Source: Chitinophagaceae bacterium
GTDB lineage: Bacteria > Bacteroidota > Bacteroidia > Chitinophagales > Chitinophagaceae
Reading direction: 5' to 3'
Length of the DNA: 64,000 nucleotides
NCBI GenBank assembly: GCA_019638625.1
Contig: JAHBTK010000007.1
Location: forward strand, 248,001-312,000
Under the pieces are notes generated by a model, which saw only the letters and a program-made list of their open reading frames with translations, was not told the DNA's origin and searched no databases. A program made the position numbers and the translations under genes. Shown here in pieces: positions 54,214-63,800 of the stretch (position 1 is the stretch's first letter; each line of letters begins with the position of its first letter).

Positions 54214-54737
54214 AGCTGCTGAATATATTTACAATGCCTGTTGTCAGCCTGTTTGCTCAATGCTCACATAGCCATCACGGTATAAGCGCCAGTGTTCATG
54301 TTTATACTAATATACGCGATTAAATGTATTTCAGCAATACAGGCAAGGTCTGGTTCGAGGGATCAGTAACCAACTTACGGATGATCAGGGTTTTTAGTTT
54401 GCCACGCTGAGGCACGAAGCGTCTGTATTTATTACCCGGGAACACTATTAGTTCTTATAAGAACCATTAAGAGATTAAGTAAGTTAAGTAAAAAAACTTA
54501 ATGCCCGCCCGGAGGACCAGTAGGACGGGCCCGCCTGCGTTGTTCAGGGGTTGCAACAGCAGATATTATTTTTTTGTGCGAAATAAATGCGGTTCCTGTT
54601 AATAAGCGCAAACAGGCTCTTCCTTTGTACCAATGACAGACCATACTCCTGCAGGAAAAACACTTCCGCTTAATCATGGGCACTAAAGAGTAGTAAGATA
54701 AGCTATATAAATATAGTTGTACAGGTTAAAGACCAGG
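54214..54737. other. Non-coding gap with a 14-bp palindrome
   Basis: No supported gene in 524 bp. GTTCTTATAAGAAC at 54451-54464 is a perfect palindrome. A phrase at 54400-54421 (GCCACGCTGAGGCACGAAG) resembles dispersed intergenic repeats with GCCACxxAGGCACxAAG wording. Otherwise nothing recognised. Confidence 0.55.
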
Positions 54738-55082
54738 CTACCCCACTCTCAACCCATTCATCACCGGTTTGTCTATGCTCAGCAGGGTTACTTCATCATT
54801 GTCCACGGCGCCCAGCACCAGGCATTCGCTTTGTATATTGGCGATTTGCTTCGGCGGAAAATTGATCACCGCGATCACTTGTTTGCCAATGAGTTCTTCG
54901 GGATTGTACAATTTGGTTATCTGTGCAGAGCTTTTGCGGATACCAGACTCACCAAAATTGATCACCAGTTTATAGGCCGGCTTTCGGGCTTCCGCGAATA
55001 CTTCGGCACTAACGATTGTGCCTACCCGCATTTCTACTTTCATAAAATCCTGCCAGCTAAGTATGTTTGTTGTTTTTTCCAT
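54738..55082 (-). CDS. csaA: tRNA-binding chaperone-like protein, CsaA family
   Basis: 114-residue protein with the tRNA-binding (OB-fold) domain of CsaA: FMKVEMRVGTIVSAEVFAEARKPAYKL, ITKLYNPEELIGKQVIAVIN and the ending SIDKPVMNGLRVG. CsaA is a dimeric cytoplasmic protein with export-related chaperone activity and tRNA-binding ability in Bacillus. Length and ends are normal. A terminator T-run ends 11 bp before its start, so it has little room for its own promoter. Confidence 0.94.
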   Translation of the reverse strand: MEKTTNILSWQDFMKVEMRVGTIVSAEVFAEARKPAYKLVINFGESGIRKSSAQITKLYNPEELIGKQVIAVINFPPKQIANIQSECLVLGAVDNDEVTLLSIDKPVMNGLRVG

Positions 55083-55093
55083 AGTGGATTATT

Positions 55094-55130
55094 AAAAAAA
55101 CAGGCATAAAAGTAAAACTCTTATGCCTGT
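55094..55130 (-). terminator. Intrinsic terminator of the sugar-isomerase gene
   Basis: ACAGGCATAA (55100-55109) and TTATGCCTGT (55121-55130) form a 10-bp stem; on the minus strand it is followed by a run of T (55094-55099). It lies 22 bp after the stop of the gene at 55153-56052. Confidence 0.85.
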
Positions 55131-55152
55131 CAGGAATAGTTTTGATATGCTG

Positions 55153-56052
55153 TTATCCGAATATTTTGTTCATCCTGTCTATAATGACCTTTAGTCTTTC
55201 TTTGTTGCCGCCGGGTACTTCGGCCGAAGCCCAGCCGTTGTAGCTGATTTTTTCCAGCGCCTCAATGATCACCGGCCAGTTATTGTCACCGTCCATCAGT
55301 TCCACGTCAAAACCTTTCCAGAGACCTTCATCATTCTGCTTTTTCCGGCTGTATTCTTTCACGTCCAGCTTCATGATCCTTTTGCCCAGTATTTCTATCC
55401 ATTGCTCGGGCCAGCCATAGCGCAGGATATTGCCGATATCGAAATACCAGCCTACCAGCGGATGGTTGATCTCGTCCACAAAACGTGCGGCTTCCAGCGG
55501 GCTTACCAGGAAATTATTCCACACATTTTCGATGGCTATTTTAATGCCTGTTTTTTCCGCGTGAGGGATCAGTCTTTTTATTTCTGTGATACCCCTGGTA
55601 TAAGCGTCGGCATAGCTGATCTTATCGTTTACAATACCCGCCACCAGCAACATGGTAGTGCCGCCGTAAAGCTTGCAGTCGTTCATGGCTTGTACAGAAG
55701 CATTGTAGCATTTATCCCTAACGGCAGCATCGGGAGAAGAAATGGGTGATTTCCAGTGCTCGGAATTTACCACACCGGGGATCTCCAGGCCTGTTTTGGC
55801 TTTGGCCTCCAGTATTTCTTTATTGTTGAAATTATGAGGGGAACTGAATTCCACACCATCATACCCCAGTTCTTTCAGCAGCTTAAACTTGTCCAGGATG
55901 CTGTCCCCTTCTTTCACCATTTCAATTTTCAGGCACTTTTTAATCTTTGGTTTGGCGGATGGTTTGATCGGTTGACCTATAATGCTGCCGGCGCCGATCG
56001 CAGAAGCAGCCAAAGCCAGGGAACTGTTTTTAAGGAACGTTCTTCTCTCCAT
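55153..56052 (-). CDS. Exported sugar-phosphate isomerase/epimerase-like TIM-barrel protein
   Basis: 299 residues with a twin-arginine-like leader ERRTFLKNSSLALAASAIG. The xylose-isomerase-like TIM barrel (AP-endonuclease 2 family) shows GYDGVEFSSPHNF, KTGIKIAIENVWNNF with a metal-binding glutamate, VGWYFDIGNILRYGWPEQW and ASAEVPGG. Such secreted members are common in Bacteroidota and Planctomycetota next to Gfo/Idh/MocA oxidoreductases, as here (31 bp downstream of it in the operon). The substrate is unknown; keto-sugars or inositols are likely. The operon ends in a terminator. Confidence 0.9.
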   Translation of the reverse strand: MERRTFLKNSSLALAASAIGAGSIIGQPIKPSAKPKIKKCLKIEMVKEGDSILDKFKLLKELGYDGVEFSSPHNFNNKEILEAKAKTGLEIPGVVNSEHWKSPISSPDAAVRDKCYNASVQAMNDCKLYGGTTMLLVAGIVNDKISYADAYTRGITEIKRLIPHAEKTGIKIAIENVWNNFLVSPLEAARFVDEINHPLVGWYFDIGNILRYGWPEQWIEILGKRIMKLDVKEYSRKKQNDEGLWKGFDVELMDGDNNWPVIIEALEKISYNGWASAEVPGGNKERLKVIIDRMNKIFG

Positions 56053-56083
56053 AAGTAGTATCGTTATGCTCTTGGTTATAATT

Positions 56084-57388
56084 TTATTTAAATGAAGTTA
56101 CACCGGGCTGCGGTACGGGCGTCACTGCCAGGGTTTGACTCATGTCGTAGGATGATGGGTCCGGACCCAACTGCTCGGTGGAGTTGAGTGCCTCTTCCCA
56201 ACTGATCCTTTTACCGGTATAGGCTGCCATCCTCCCCAGTATCGCGATCATGGAACTGTTGGCTACCTCAATACCCTGGTTAACAGACTTACCCTTACGG
56301 ATAGCCGCAAACAGTTCATCATGTTCTGCCTGGTACATATCATTCTGCTTGCCATTGTAGGCCCACAGTTTGCCATTACTGTTGATCTGGTGGATATTTC
56401 TGGAGCAATCCACGATGGCATGCCCTTTGGTTCCCCAGGACTCCACCGCGTAGCTGTTTTCACAACCGGGTTGTTGCCGGCTGACATGGAATCCTTTGGC
56501 TCCGTCGGGGTATTCGTAGGTCACGGCAAAGTGATCATATATATTTCCGTTCTGGGGACCCACTCTTACCTGTCTGCCGCCGGATGCTACTGCGCTGAGG
56601 GGAAGTTTGTCGCCAAAAGCCCAACTCATCATATCTATACTATGTACAGCCTGCTCCACGATATGATCACCCGATAACCAGGTAAAGAACGGCCAGTTGC
56701 GCATTTGCCATTCTACGGACTCCGGACGGGGTGTTTCGGGCTGCCAGGTTCTGTAAGTGGCTCCTGTATTATAGGTATTGTACACCGTGAGAACATTGCC
56801 AATAGCTCCGGAGTTGATCCGGCCGAAGCTGGCTCTTTTGGGCTCGTGAAAACGCCAGCAGAACCCGGAAATGATGTTCAGGTTTTTTGCCCTGGCTTTT
56901 TTGGCGGCTTCCAGCACTTTTCGGATGCCCGGCGCGTCTACAGCTACCGGTTTTTCACAGAATATGTGCTTGCCGGCTTCTACGGCTGCTTCCATGTGCA
57001 GCGGGCGGAAAGCGGGTGAGGTGGCCAGCAATACAACATCTACACCGGACGCCAGCACTTTTTTGTAGGCGTCGAAGCCTACATACCGGTGTTCGGGGCT
57101 CACGGCAACTTTGTCACCATGTAGTTCCTCCAGGTTTTCCAGCGACTTTTTCAGTTTGTCCTCAAAGAGGTCTGCCATGGCGTGCAGTACCACATTGGGG
57201 TCAGCATTCAGCGCCTGGTTGGCGGCTCCGCTGCCTCTTCCGCCACACCCTATGAGCCCGACTTTTATGGTGTCCGCATTGATGGTTTTCCGGGAAGGGG
57301 TCGCCCGGACGATATTAAAAGGCACTACTCCGGCAGTGGCCGCCAGTCCGGATAACTTTAAAAGCGTTCTCCTTTTTTTGCTGTGCAT
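56084..57388 (-). CDS. Exported Gfo/Idh/MocA-family oxidoreductase
   Basis: 434 residues with a twin-arginine-like leader (KKRRTLLKLSGLAATAGVVP). The Rossmann NAD(P) domain has IKVGLIGCGGRGSGAANQA; the catalytic EKPVAVD motif (Lys-Pro pair) follows, with EAAVEAGKHIFCEKP. The C-terminal alpha/beta substrate domain includes GDHIVEQAVHSIDMMSWAFG. Family members oxidise or reduce sugar-related alcohols; enzymes with a Tat leader are periplasmic with bound cofactor. First gene of a two-gene operon with the TIM-barrel protein. Confidence 0.93.
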   Translation of the reverse strand: MHSKKRRTLLKLSGLAATAGVVPFNIVRATPSRKTINADTIKVGLIGCGGRGSGAANQALNADPNVVLHAMADLFEDKLKKSLENLEELHGDKVAVSPEHRYVGFDAYKKVLASGVDVVLLATSPAFRPLHMEAAVEAGKHIFCEKPVAVDAPGIRKVLEAAKKARAKNLNIISGFCWRFHEPKRASFGRINSGAIGNVLTVYNTYNTGATYRTWQPETPRPESVEWQMRNWPFFTWLSGDHIVEQAVHSIDMMSWAFGDKLPLSAVASGGRQVRVGPQNGNIYDHFAVTYEYPDGAKGFHVSRQQPGCENSYAVESWGTKGHAIVDCSRNIHQINSNGKLWAYNGKQNDMYQAEHDELFAAIRKGKSVNQGIEVANSSMIAILGRMAAYTGKRISWEEALNSTEQLGPDPSSYDMSQTLAVTPVPQPGVTSFK

Positions 57389-57600
57389 GGAAATCAGTCT
57401 TTTATGGTTGAATAATAGTAGTTTTTGTCAGTAAAGAACTGGTTTCGCAATTTATGCATTTATTCTAAATGTTAGATGCCAATCCTTTGCTAATACTATA
57501 TTCGTGCAAACGGTTGAGCAAATTGATGTCTTGCCTGAATGCCGGAGACAAAATCTTATATCCTTACGTTACTGCAATCCCGCCAACAGGTTGTATTGAA

Positions 57601-58401
57601 TTAAATGAAAGTGGAGGAGGGAGCAGTAGTGCTGCAGAAATATCGATAGCTCAATGTTGAAAATACAATGAAATATATCATACTGAAAATTTCGTGTAGA
57701 GGAAAAATGCCGATTTTTTTGGAGGTTACCCAATCCGGGGGACTTACTGTTGAGTAATTATAGGCATATGGAAAATAGGTTATTTCCCCGGCTCTTCCCT
57801 GATGCAACGCTACCCAGATAATCCCTCCCAAAACGGCTATTCCAATAGGTATGATCATGTTTTTAAAACGTATGCTTAACCAAAAATGAATAGCAAATAC
57901 TCCAAGTGATGCAATAAAAGAATGAAAGCATAAACTTAGCAACGAGATATAGTCCGGGCTGTGATCCGTTAACTGCAGCGCAGGCTTTATAAGGCCAACC
58001 GCATAACCGCAGCTTATCCAAATCGGAATATACAGAATGTAAAACAGTAAAATAAAGATAAGTAGCGTGAATAGCTTATTAAAGTAAATGGTACTTTTTG
58101 AAACAGGAAGTGTGAAAATAAGCTTCCAGGTATTATTCTTATGCTCAATGTTAAAAAAAAGGCAGGTCAGTAACACAACGAAAAATGGTGTGTACAAAAA
58201 TCCCATTCCTTTCCATGACATTTCTGCAAATTCATCCCATGGGTTTTGCCCCTGTTGCGGAACCAAATGTTCCCACTTGCTGAGAAATACGAAAGAAACG
58301 AACAGGGGCATAAAGACTGCGCCAAAAATAACCAGCCACCAGGCAAATGTCTTCTTCGATTTTATGAATTCGGTACTTATTGATAGCATTGTGCGCTGCA
58401 T
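57601..58401 (-). CDS. ABC-2-type permease, bacteriocin-immunity-like
   Basis: 266 residues with six hydrophobic segments (about 18-40, 68-85, 107-127, 150-172, 180-200, 237-252). The opening EFIKSKKTFAWWLVIFGA and FNIEHKNNTWKLIFTLPVSKSTIY are typical of ABC-2 permeases in the lantibiotic/bacitracin immunity group. Adjacent and end to end with the ATPase gene (stop/start juncture at 58401/58402). The pair should expel a peptide or toxin or act in lipid trafficking. This stretch looks AT-richer than its neighbours, which may reflect horizontal acquisition. Confidence 0.85.
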   Translation of the reverse strand: MQRTMLSISTEFIKSKKTFAWWLVIFGAVFMPLFVSFVFLSKWEHLVPQQGQNPWDEFAEMSWKGMGFLYTPFFVVLLTCLFFNIEHKNNTWKLIFTLPVSKSTIYFNKLFTLLIFILLFYILYIPIWISCGYAVGLIKPALQLTDHSPDYISLLSLCFHSFIASLGVFAIHFWLSIRFKNMIIPIGIAVLGGIIWVALHQGRAGEITYFPYAYNYSTVSPPDWVTSKKIGIFPLHEIFSMIYFIVFSTLSYRYFCSTTAPSSTFI

Positions 58402-59307
58402 TTAGTTGCTGGTGATGTCTAAAAAAATATTCTCAAGGTCATTGTTTTCCAATTGCACTTTATATATGTCAATATTCATTTCCACAAGTAATTTGCATAT
58501 AGCTGCTACTTGTTCTCTGTTTTGATATGATAGCTGTATATGGGAATTTCCTGCATCAATGATTTTATATTTTTTTTCAATGAGGTCAGCGGATTTTCGA
58601 TTGTCGCTCGTTTCGATATAGATCATCGCGGATTTATTTTGTAACGCTGTGAGTTCGTCATACCTGCCTTGAAAGACCAATTGACCTTTGCTTAAAATAC
58701 CCAGATGAGTTACGATTTTTTCAATTTCAGACAGCAAATGACTTGATAGAAATATGGTGATGCCGTTTTCCCTGTTGAGGTTTAAGAGCAACTCCCTGAT
58801 CTCAATAATTCCGTTGGGATCTAAGCCATTTACCGGCTCGTCTAATACCAGTAGCTCAGGCTCAGAAATCAATGCAATAGCAAGGCCTAAACGCTGCTTC
58901 ATTCCCAGCGAGTAATTCACTACTTTTTTTTGAGACGCGGACTTTAAATCAACTAACTGAAGAACTTTGTCAATTCTGTTTTTACTGACATTTCTAATTC
59001 TCCTGATAATTTCTAAGTTTTCATACCCTGACAAATGTTCGTATAGTGAAGGTTGTTCAATAAGCGAACCAATTTTGGAAAGGATATTAATTCTATTGTC
59101 CGAAAGGTTCTGACCGAATAGTCTGATATTGTTTTTTGCATTTGGCAGAAGTCCCAGAATTAGTCGAATAGTTGTTGTTTTGCCGGAGCCATTTGGTCCA
59201 AGAAAGCCATAGATCGCGCCCTGTTCAACATTGAGATTGATGCTTTTTAAAACAGCATCGCCTTTCTCAAAAGCAAAGTCAAGGTTTTGAGTTTCAATTA
59301 GAATCAC
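58402..59307 (-). CDS. ABC-transporter ATP-binding protein, bacteriocin-immunity-like
   Basis: 301-residue ATPase that powers the permease downstream. Walker A GPNGSGKTTT at about 37-46, signature YSLGMKQRLGLAIAL, Walker B LLVLDEPVNGLDPNG and the H-loop SSHLLSE. The C-terminal 80 residues resemble the DUF4162-type tail of CcmA/bacitracin-type ATPases. The start appears to be GTG at 59307 (MILIETQNLDFAF). No sensor kinase or regulator is next to it. Confidence 0.93.
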   Translation of the reverse strand: MILIETQNLDFAFEKGDAVLKSINLNVEQGAIYGFLGPNGSGKTTTIRLILGLLPNAKNNIRLFGQNLSDNRINILSKIGSLIEQPSLYEHLSGYENLEIIRRIRNVSKNRIDKVLQLVDLKSASQKKVVNYSLGMKQRLGLAIALISEPELLVLDEPVNGLDPNGIIEIRELLLNLNRENGITIFLSSHLLSEIEKIVTHLGILSKGQLVFQGRYDELTALQNKSAMIYIETSDNRKSADLIEKKYKIIDAGNSHIQLSYQNREQVAAICKLLVEMNIDIYKVQLENNDLENIFLDITSN

Positions 59308-59398
59308 ATTAATCGTTTGTTATGATATGGACTTATCGTTGGAATAACCATCCATAAATGTATGACATCGCATCCCAAAAAACTGAAACCCGGCGGAA

Positions 59399-59935
59399 TC
59401 AAAACTGGTTCTTCCACATCATGCTCTCAACGGGCTTGTCCGGTTGACCGCTGTATTTGGCATTTTTTTTCTGGTTGTAAGCCACTTCTATTTCCCCTTC
59501 CACCGGAAAGTAGATCAATTGTCCTACCGGCATGCCTTTATACACTCTTACCGGTTGTTTTACGGAAATTTCCAGGGTCCAGTGGCCGCAGAAGCCTACA
59601 TCTCCCTTGCCGGCGGTGGCATGAATGTCTATCCCCAACCTGCCTGTGGAAGACTTGCCTTCCAGGAACGGAACATGCGCATGGGTTTCCGTGTACTCCA
59701 GTGTGACGCCGAGATAAAAAACATGGGGATATAATACGAACCCTTCATCCGGAATTTCAAAGTACTCTATCTCGTTATGTTTCCGGGCATCCAGGATATG
59801 ATCGCGGTAGGTAGCCAGCCACTTGCCCAGGTGTACATCGTAAGAGTTGCTGCCAAGACAATCCCGGTGGTAGGGTTGTAGTACGATGGTCCTCTTCTCT
59901 ATTTCCTCCAGTATTCTTTTGTCAGACAATATCAT
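59399..59935 (-). CDS. dcd: dCTP deaminase
   Basis: 178 residues. Deaminates dCTP to dUTP for dTTP synthesis. Family signatures: YDVHLGKWLA, FLEGKSSTGRLGIDIHATAG (SSxGR substrate loop) and GFCGHWTLEISVKQPVRVYKGMPVGQLIYF. Length is normal for a monofunctional Dcd; whether it also has dUTPase activity cannot be judged. Divergent from the phosphopantetheinyl transferase gene. Confidence 0.95.
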   Translation of the reverse strand: MILSDKRILEEIEKRTIVLQPYHRDCLGSNSYDVHLGKWLATYRDHILDARKHNEIEYFEIPDEGFVLYPHVFYLGVTLEYTETHAHVPFLEGKSSTGRLGIDIHATAGKGDVGFCGHWTLEISVKQPVRVYKGMPVGQLIYFPVEGEIEVAYNQKKNAKYSGQPDKPVESMMWKNQF

Positions 59936-60012
59936 TCCGGATATAATTTGTTTATTTGCCTGCAGAATCCGCCTGTAACCGGTTCCCGCCGGGCAGCGAA
60001 TATCGTATTTCT

Positions 60013-60016
60013 TTTG
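60013..60016 (+). promoter_or_regulatory. TTTG promoter-box end directly before the PPTase start
   Basis: TTTG followed by CGA and then ATG at 60020, the same TTTGCG-to-ATG arrangement as before rlmI and rlmN, although the TA half of the box is weak here. Confidence 0.35.
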
Positions 60017-60019
60017 CGA

Positions 60020-60673
60020 ATGGCTTTATTTTATCAACATAATATCAGTGATACGACCCGCTTGGGGATATGGCATATAGCGGAGCCCGAAACTTTTTTC
60101 AATGACAGGGTACCGTTGCAGCGCAGTATTACTCATCCTCATAAGCGGCTGCAACACCTTGCAGGGAGACATCTGCTCAAAACCCTCTTCCCGGATTTTC
60201 CGTATGACCTGATAGCGATCGCCGATACTAAAAAACCATACCTGCCCAACGAGGCGTACCATTTTTCTATTTCCCATTGCGGGGATTATGCAGCCGCCAT
60301 TGTAAGCAGCACCGAAAGGGTAGGGATCGATATTGAAATACCCACCTGCAAGGTGGAAAAGGTAAAGCATAAGTTCCTGCACGCAGATGAACTGGAAGCT
60401 GTAGAAGGGGTGTACGCAAAAGACAATATGCTGCCCGCTGACTCTCCTTATTACCGGTCGCTTACAACACTATGGAGCGCCAAGGAAGCGGTATTTAAAT
60501 GGTATGGTGAAGGGGAGGTTGATTTCAGTGAACATATCCGGCTGAGTATCAGTGCTGATCTTCACCAGGAAAACGGGGAAATAAACGGGGCGTTTCACAA
60601 GAATACCGATATCCCCTTCGTTTTACCATATATTAACTTCCCGGAAATTACCCTGGTCTGGCTCCGGTCATGA
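60020..60673 (+). CDS. 4-prime-phosphopantetheinyl transferase
   Basis: 217-residue Sfp/AcpT-superfamily enzyme that transfers phosphopantetheine from CoA to a carrier-protein serine. Motif GIDIEI at 102-107 (metal ligands D104 and E106) and WSAKEAVFK at 152-160 (K155, E156) are the family fingerprints; the N-terminal half has HPHKRLQHLAGRHLLKTLF and FSISHCGDYAA. ATG 60020 was chosen; a TTG at 59948 would add 24 residues without family similarity. Divergent from dcd. Confidence 0.93.
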   Translation: MALFYQHNISDTTRLGIWHIAEPETFFNDRVPLQRSITHPHKRLQHLAGRHLLKTLFPDFPYDLIAIADTKKPYLPNEAYHFSISHCGDYAAAIVSSTERVGIDIEIPTCKVEKVKHKFLHADELEAVEGVYAKDNMLPADSPYYRSLTTLWSAKEAVFKWYGEGEVDFSEHIRLSISADLHQENGEINGAFHKNTDIPFVLPYINFPEITLVWLRS

Positions 60674-60830
60674 GTGGTGTTCCCGGCAATTGTTACACCC
60701 TGCGAAAGGTATTTAACCCACACCGGCATTTATCTTAAATTTAACAATGCCAGCCGTTTTTGTGGTATCCCTGAAAACAGTACCTTGTTCTATATTCGTT
60801 TATGATAAAAAGCGTCTAAACACCATCAAC

Positions 60831-63800
60831 ATGAATTCATCTACACCCGTTTCTTTCTTCTCCGTTTACAGAAGGTTGGTTTTTGCTCTTTGCTGCTTCC
60901 TGTTTTTTGCGGCCTGTAAAACCGGTAGCAAGATCAACCCGGTAGACCCGGTGTACAGTAAATATGTGGAAGCATATACCTCGGGAGTGGTTTCCAAAAC
61001 ATCGGCTATACGGGTGCGGTTGTCGTCAGAAATATCAACAGCAGCCACACTGAATGAACCCGTGAAAGACGAACTGTTTTCTTTTTCTCCTTCGGTAAAA
61101 GGAAAGACCTATTGGGTAGATGCCCGTACCATAGAATTCAGGCCGGATGAGAACCTGAAACCCGACCAACTGTATACCGTTCACTTCCGGTTGAATAAAG
61201 TAGCAGATGTTCCTGATGAATTAAAAACGTTCACCTTCAATGTGCAGGCGGTGAAACCCGCCTTTCAGTTACAGGAATATGGTTTGAAGGTGGTGGGCAA
61301 CTCAAAGGAAGCAATGCTGTTTTCCGGCGCTATTGAAACGGCAGACGTGGAAGACGGTGCGGCGGTGGAAAAAATACTGGACGCCGGTTTCCGGGGAAAA
61401 GCGTTGACAGTTAGATGGGAGCATGATGAAATGGCCCGCCTGCATAAGTTTACTGTTGATGGTATCAATCGTGGGTCAGAGGCTTCCATGCTGGTGCTGA
61501 ACTGGGACGGGGCGCCGCTGAATGTGAATGAAAAAAGCCGGAAGGAAATAGAGGTGCCGGCCGTGGGCGACTTTAAGGTGTTATCGGCTCGTGCGGTACA
61601 GGATGCGGAAAACTATGTGTTGATACAGTTCTCCGATGCCGTGGCAACCAACCAGCAACTGAGCGGATTGATCAACCTCAGCAACAAGCCGGATATCAGC
61701 TATAGCATAGATGGCAATGAGGTGAAGCTGTATGCGGCGGATAATATGGACGGCGACTATACGGTATCGGTAGTGGAAGGTGTTTTAAACGTGTGGGCGG
61801 CAAAGCTGGACAAAGTATTCAGCGGCAATGTCTTTTTCGAGAACAGGCTGCCTTCGGTACGGATGCAGGGCAGGGGAGTGATACTGCCGGACGCGGGAAA
61901 GCTGGTCCTGCCTTTTGAAGCGGTGAACCTGAATGCTGTGGATGTAAGTATCATTAAAATTTATGAAAACAATATTCCGCAGTTTTTACAGTACAATGCA
62001 CTGGGCGGCGAATACGATCTGCGGCGGGTAGCCAGCCCGGTGGTGAAACAAACCATTCGTCTGGACAATGACAAGACACTTGATTTGCACCGGAGACAGA
62101 AATTTTCACTGGATATTGATAAATACCTGAAGGCGGAGCCGGGTGCTATTTACCATGTACTCATTGGTTTTCGCCCTGAGTACTCCCTGTATAAATGTAT
62201 TACCTCGGATAAAACGGACGAGGAGGATGAAGATTACTACTATTACAATGCCTGGTATTATGATGAAAGCGAAGGCAGCAATTCTTTAGATTCAGACGAT
62301 GAGTTTTGGAAAGCGTATGACAGTTACTACCCTTATGGATATAACTGGCGGCAGCGAAACAATCCCTGTTCACCTTCCTACTACAGTAAGGACAAATGGG
62401 CGAGCCGTAATATAATGGCTTCCAATATAGGACTTACCGCGAAAAGAGGAACAGATAACAGTATGATGGTGGCGGTAACCAATATTTTAACGGCGGCGCC
62501 GATGAGTGATGTGGAACTGGAGGTGCTCGACTACCAGCAGCAGGTACTGCATAAAGTAAAAAGCGACAGTAAAGGCTGGGCAGTGTTTGAGCTGAAGAAG
62601 AAACCTCACCTGCTGGTGGCAAAAAAGGGTAACGAGAAGGGTTACCTGAAACTGGATGATGGCAGTTCTTTGCTGCTCAGCCGTTTCGATGTTTCGGGTG
62701 CACAGGTAAAGAATGGGTTAAAAGGATTTATATACGGGGAAAGAGGCGTATGGCGTCCCGGTGATACCATGTACCTGAACTTTATTGTGGAAGATAAAGC
62801 CGGGAAACTGCCCAAAGATCATCCCGTGGAGTTTAACCTGCTTACGCCCCAGGGGCAGATGTATAAAAAGGATATACAAAAGGGTAATGAGCAGGGTTTC
62901 TACCTGTTCACCACCTCCACAGATATGAGCTCGGTTACAGGCAACTGGCTGGCCCGTGTAAAGGTGGGCGGCGCCGTTTTTGAAAAAAGAGTGAAGGTGG
63001 AGACCGTTATGCCTAACCGTCTGAAAATAGACCTGGATTTTGGAAAAAATGCGATGTTGGGAACCGGTGGTGCCGGCAGTGGTACCCTTCGCTCTCAATG
63101 GTTATTTGGAGCGCCGGCGAAAAACCTGAAGGCAAAAGTGGATGCGGTACTGGTGAGCAGAAAAACAGCATTTAAAAAATACCCGCAGTTTCATTTTGAC
63201 AACCCCGCTACACAGTTTTCATCGGAAAACAAAACCCTTTTTGACGGCACATTAAACGAAAACGGCGTTTCTCCCGTAAATGCCAGGTTTGATGTACACG
63301 GAGCGCCGGGGATGTTAAACGCCAGTATGCTGGTAAAAGTATTTGAGCCGGGTGGTGCGTTTAGTGTGGGTAATGTAGTGTTGCCCTATAGTCCTTATAA
63401 AAGTTATGTAGGGATCAATATGCCGGAAGGCCCCAAGCCCTGGAAGTTCCTGATGACCGACAAAAGCTATGAACTGCCCATAGTGAATGTGGATGCCTCC
63501 GGCGACCCGCTAAGTGGCAAACAATCTATAGCCATTGAAATGTACCGGATCAGTTGGAGTTGGTGGTGGGACAATACCGGCGAAGGATTGAGCAATTTCT
63601 CACGAGACAGGTACAGCAGGTTGACGGCAAAGGATACCGTAAGTCTGAACAATGGAACCGGCAAATGGAATTTAAAAGCGCCCGGTGGCGAATGGGGACG
63701 TTACCTGGTACTGGCAAAAGATATGCAAAGCGGCCATACTACCGGACAGGTAGTGTATTTTGACGATCCCTGGTGGCAAACCCGAGGCAACAACGATCCT

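Noticed and set aside
54352-54366. GGTTCGAG-like T-loop hint of a tRNA gene
   Set aside because: No acceptor stem, D-arm or anticodon arm can be folded around it; the same holds for the GGTTCGAAT at about 1399.
54498-54683. 61-codon frame on the minus strand ending PTGPPGGH
   Set aside because: Not supported: no leader, no homology and atypical composition; it overlaps no other feature but has no promoter or conserved motif.
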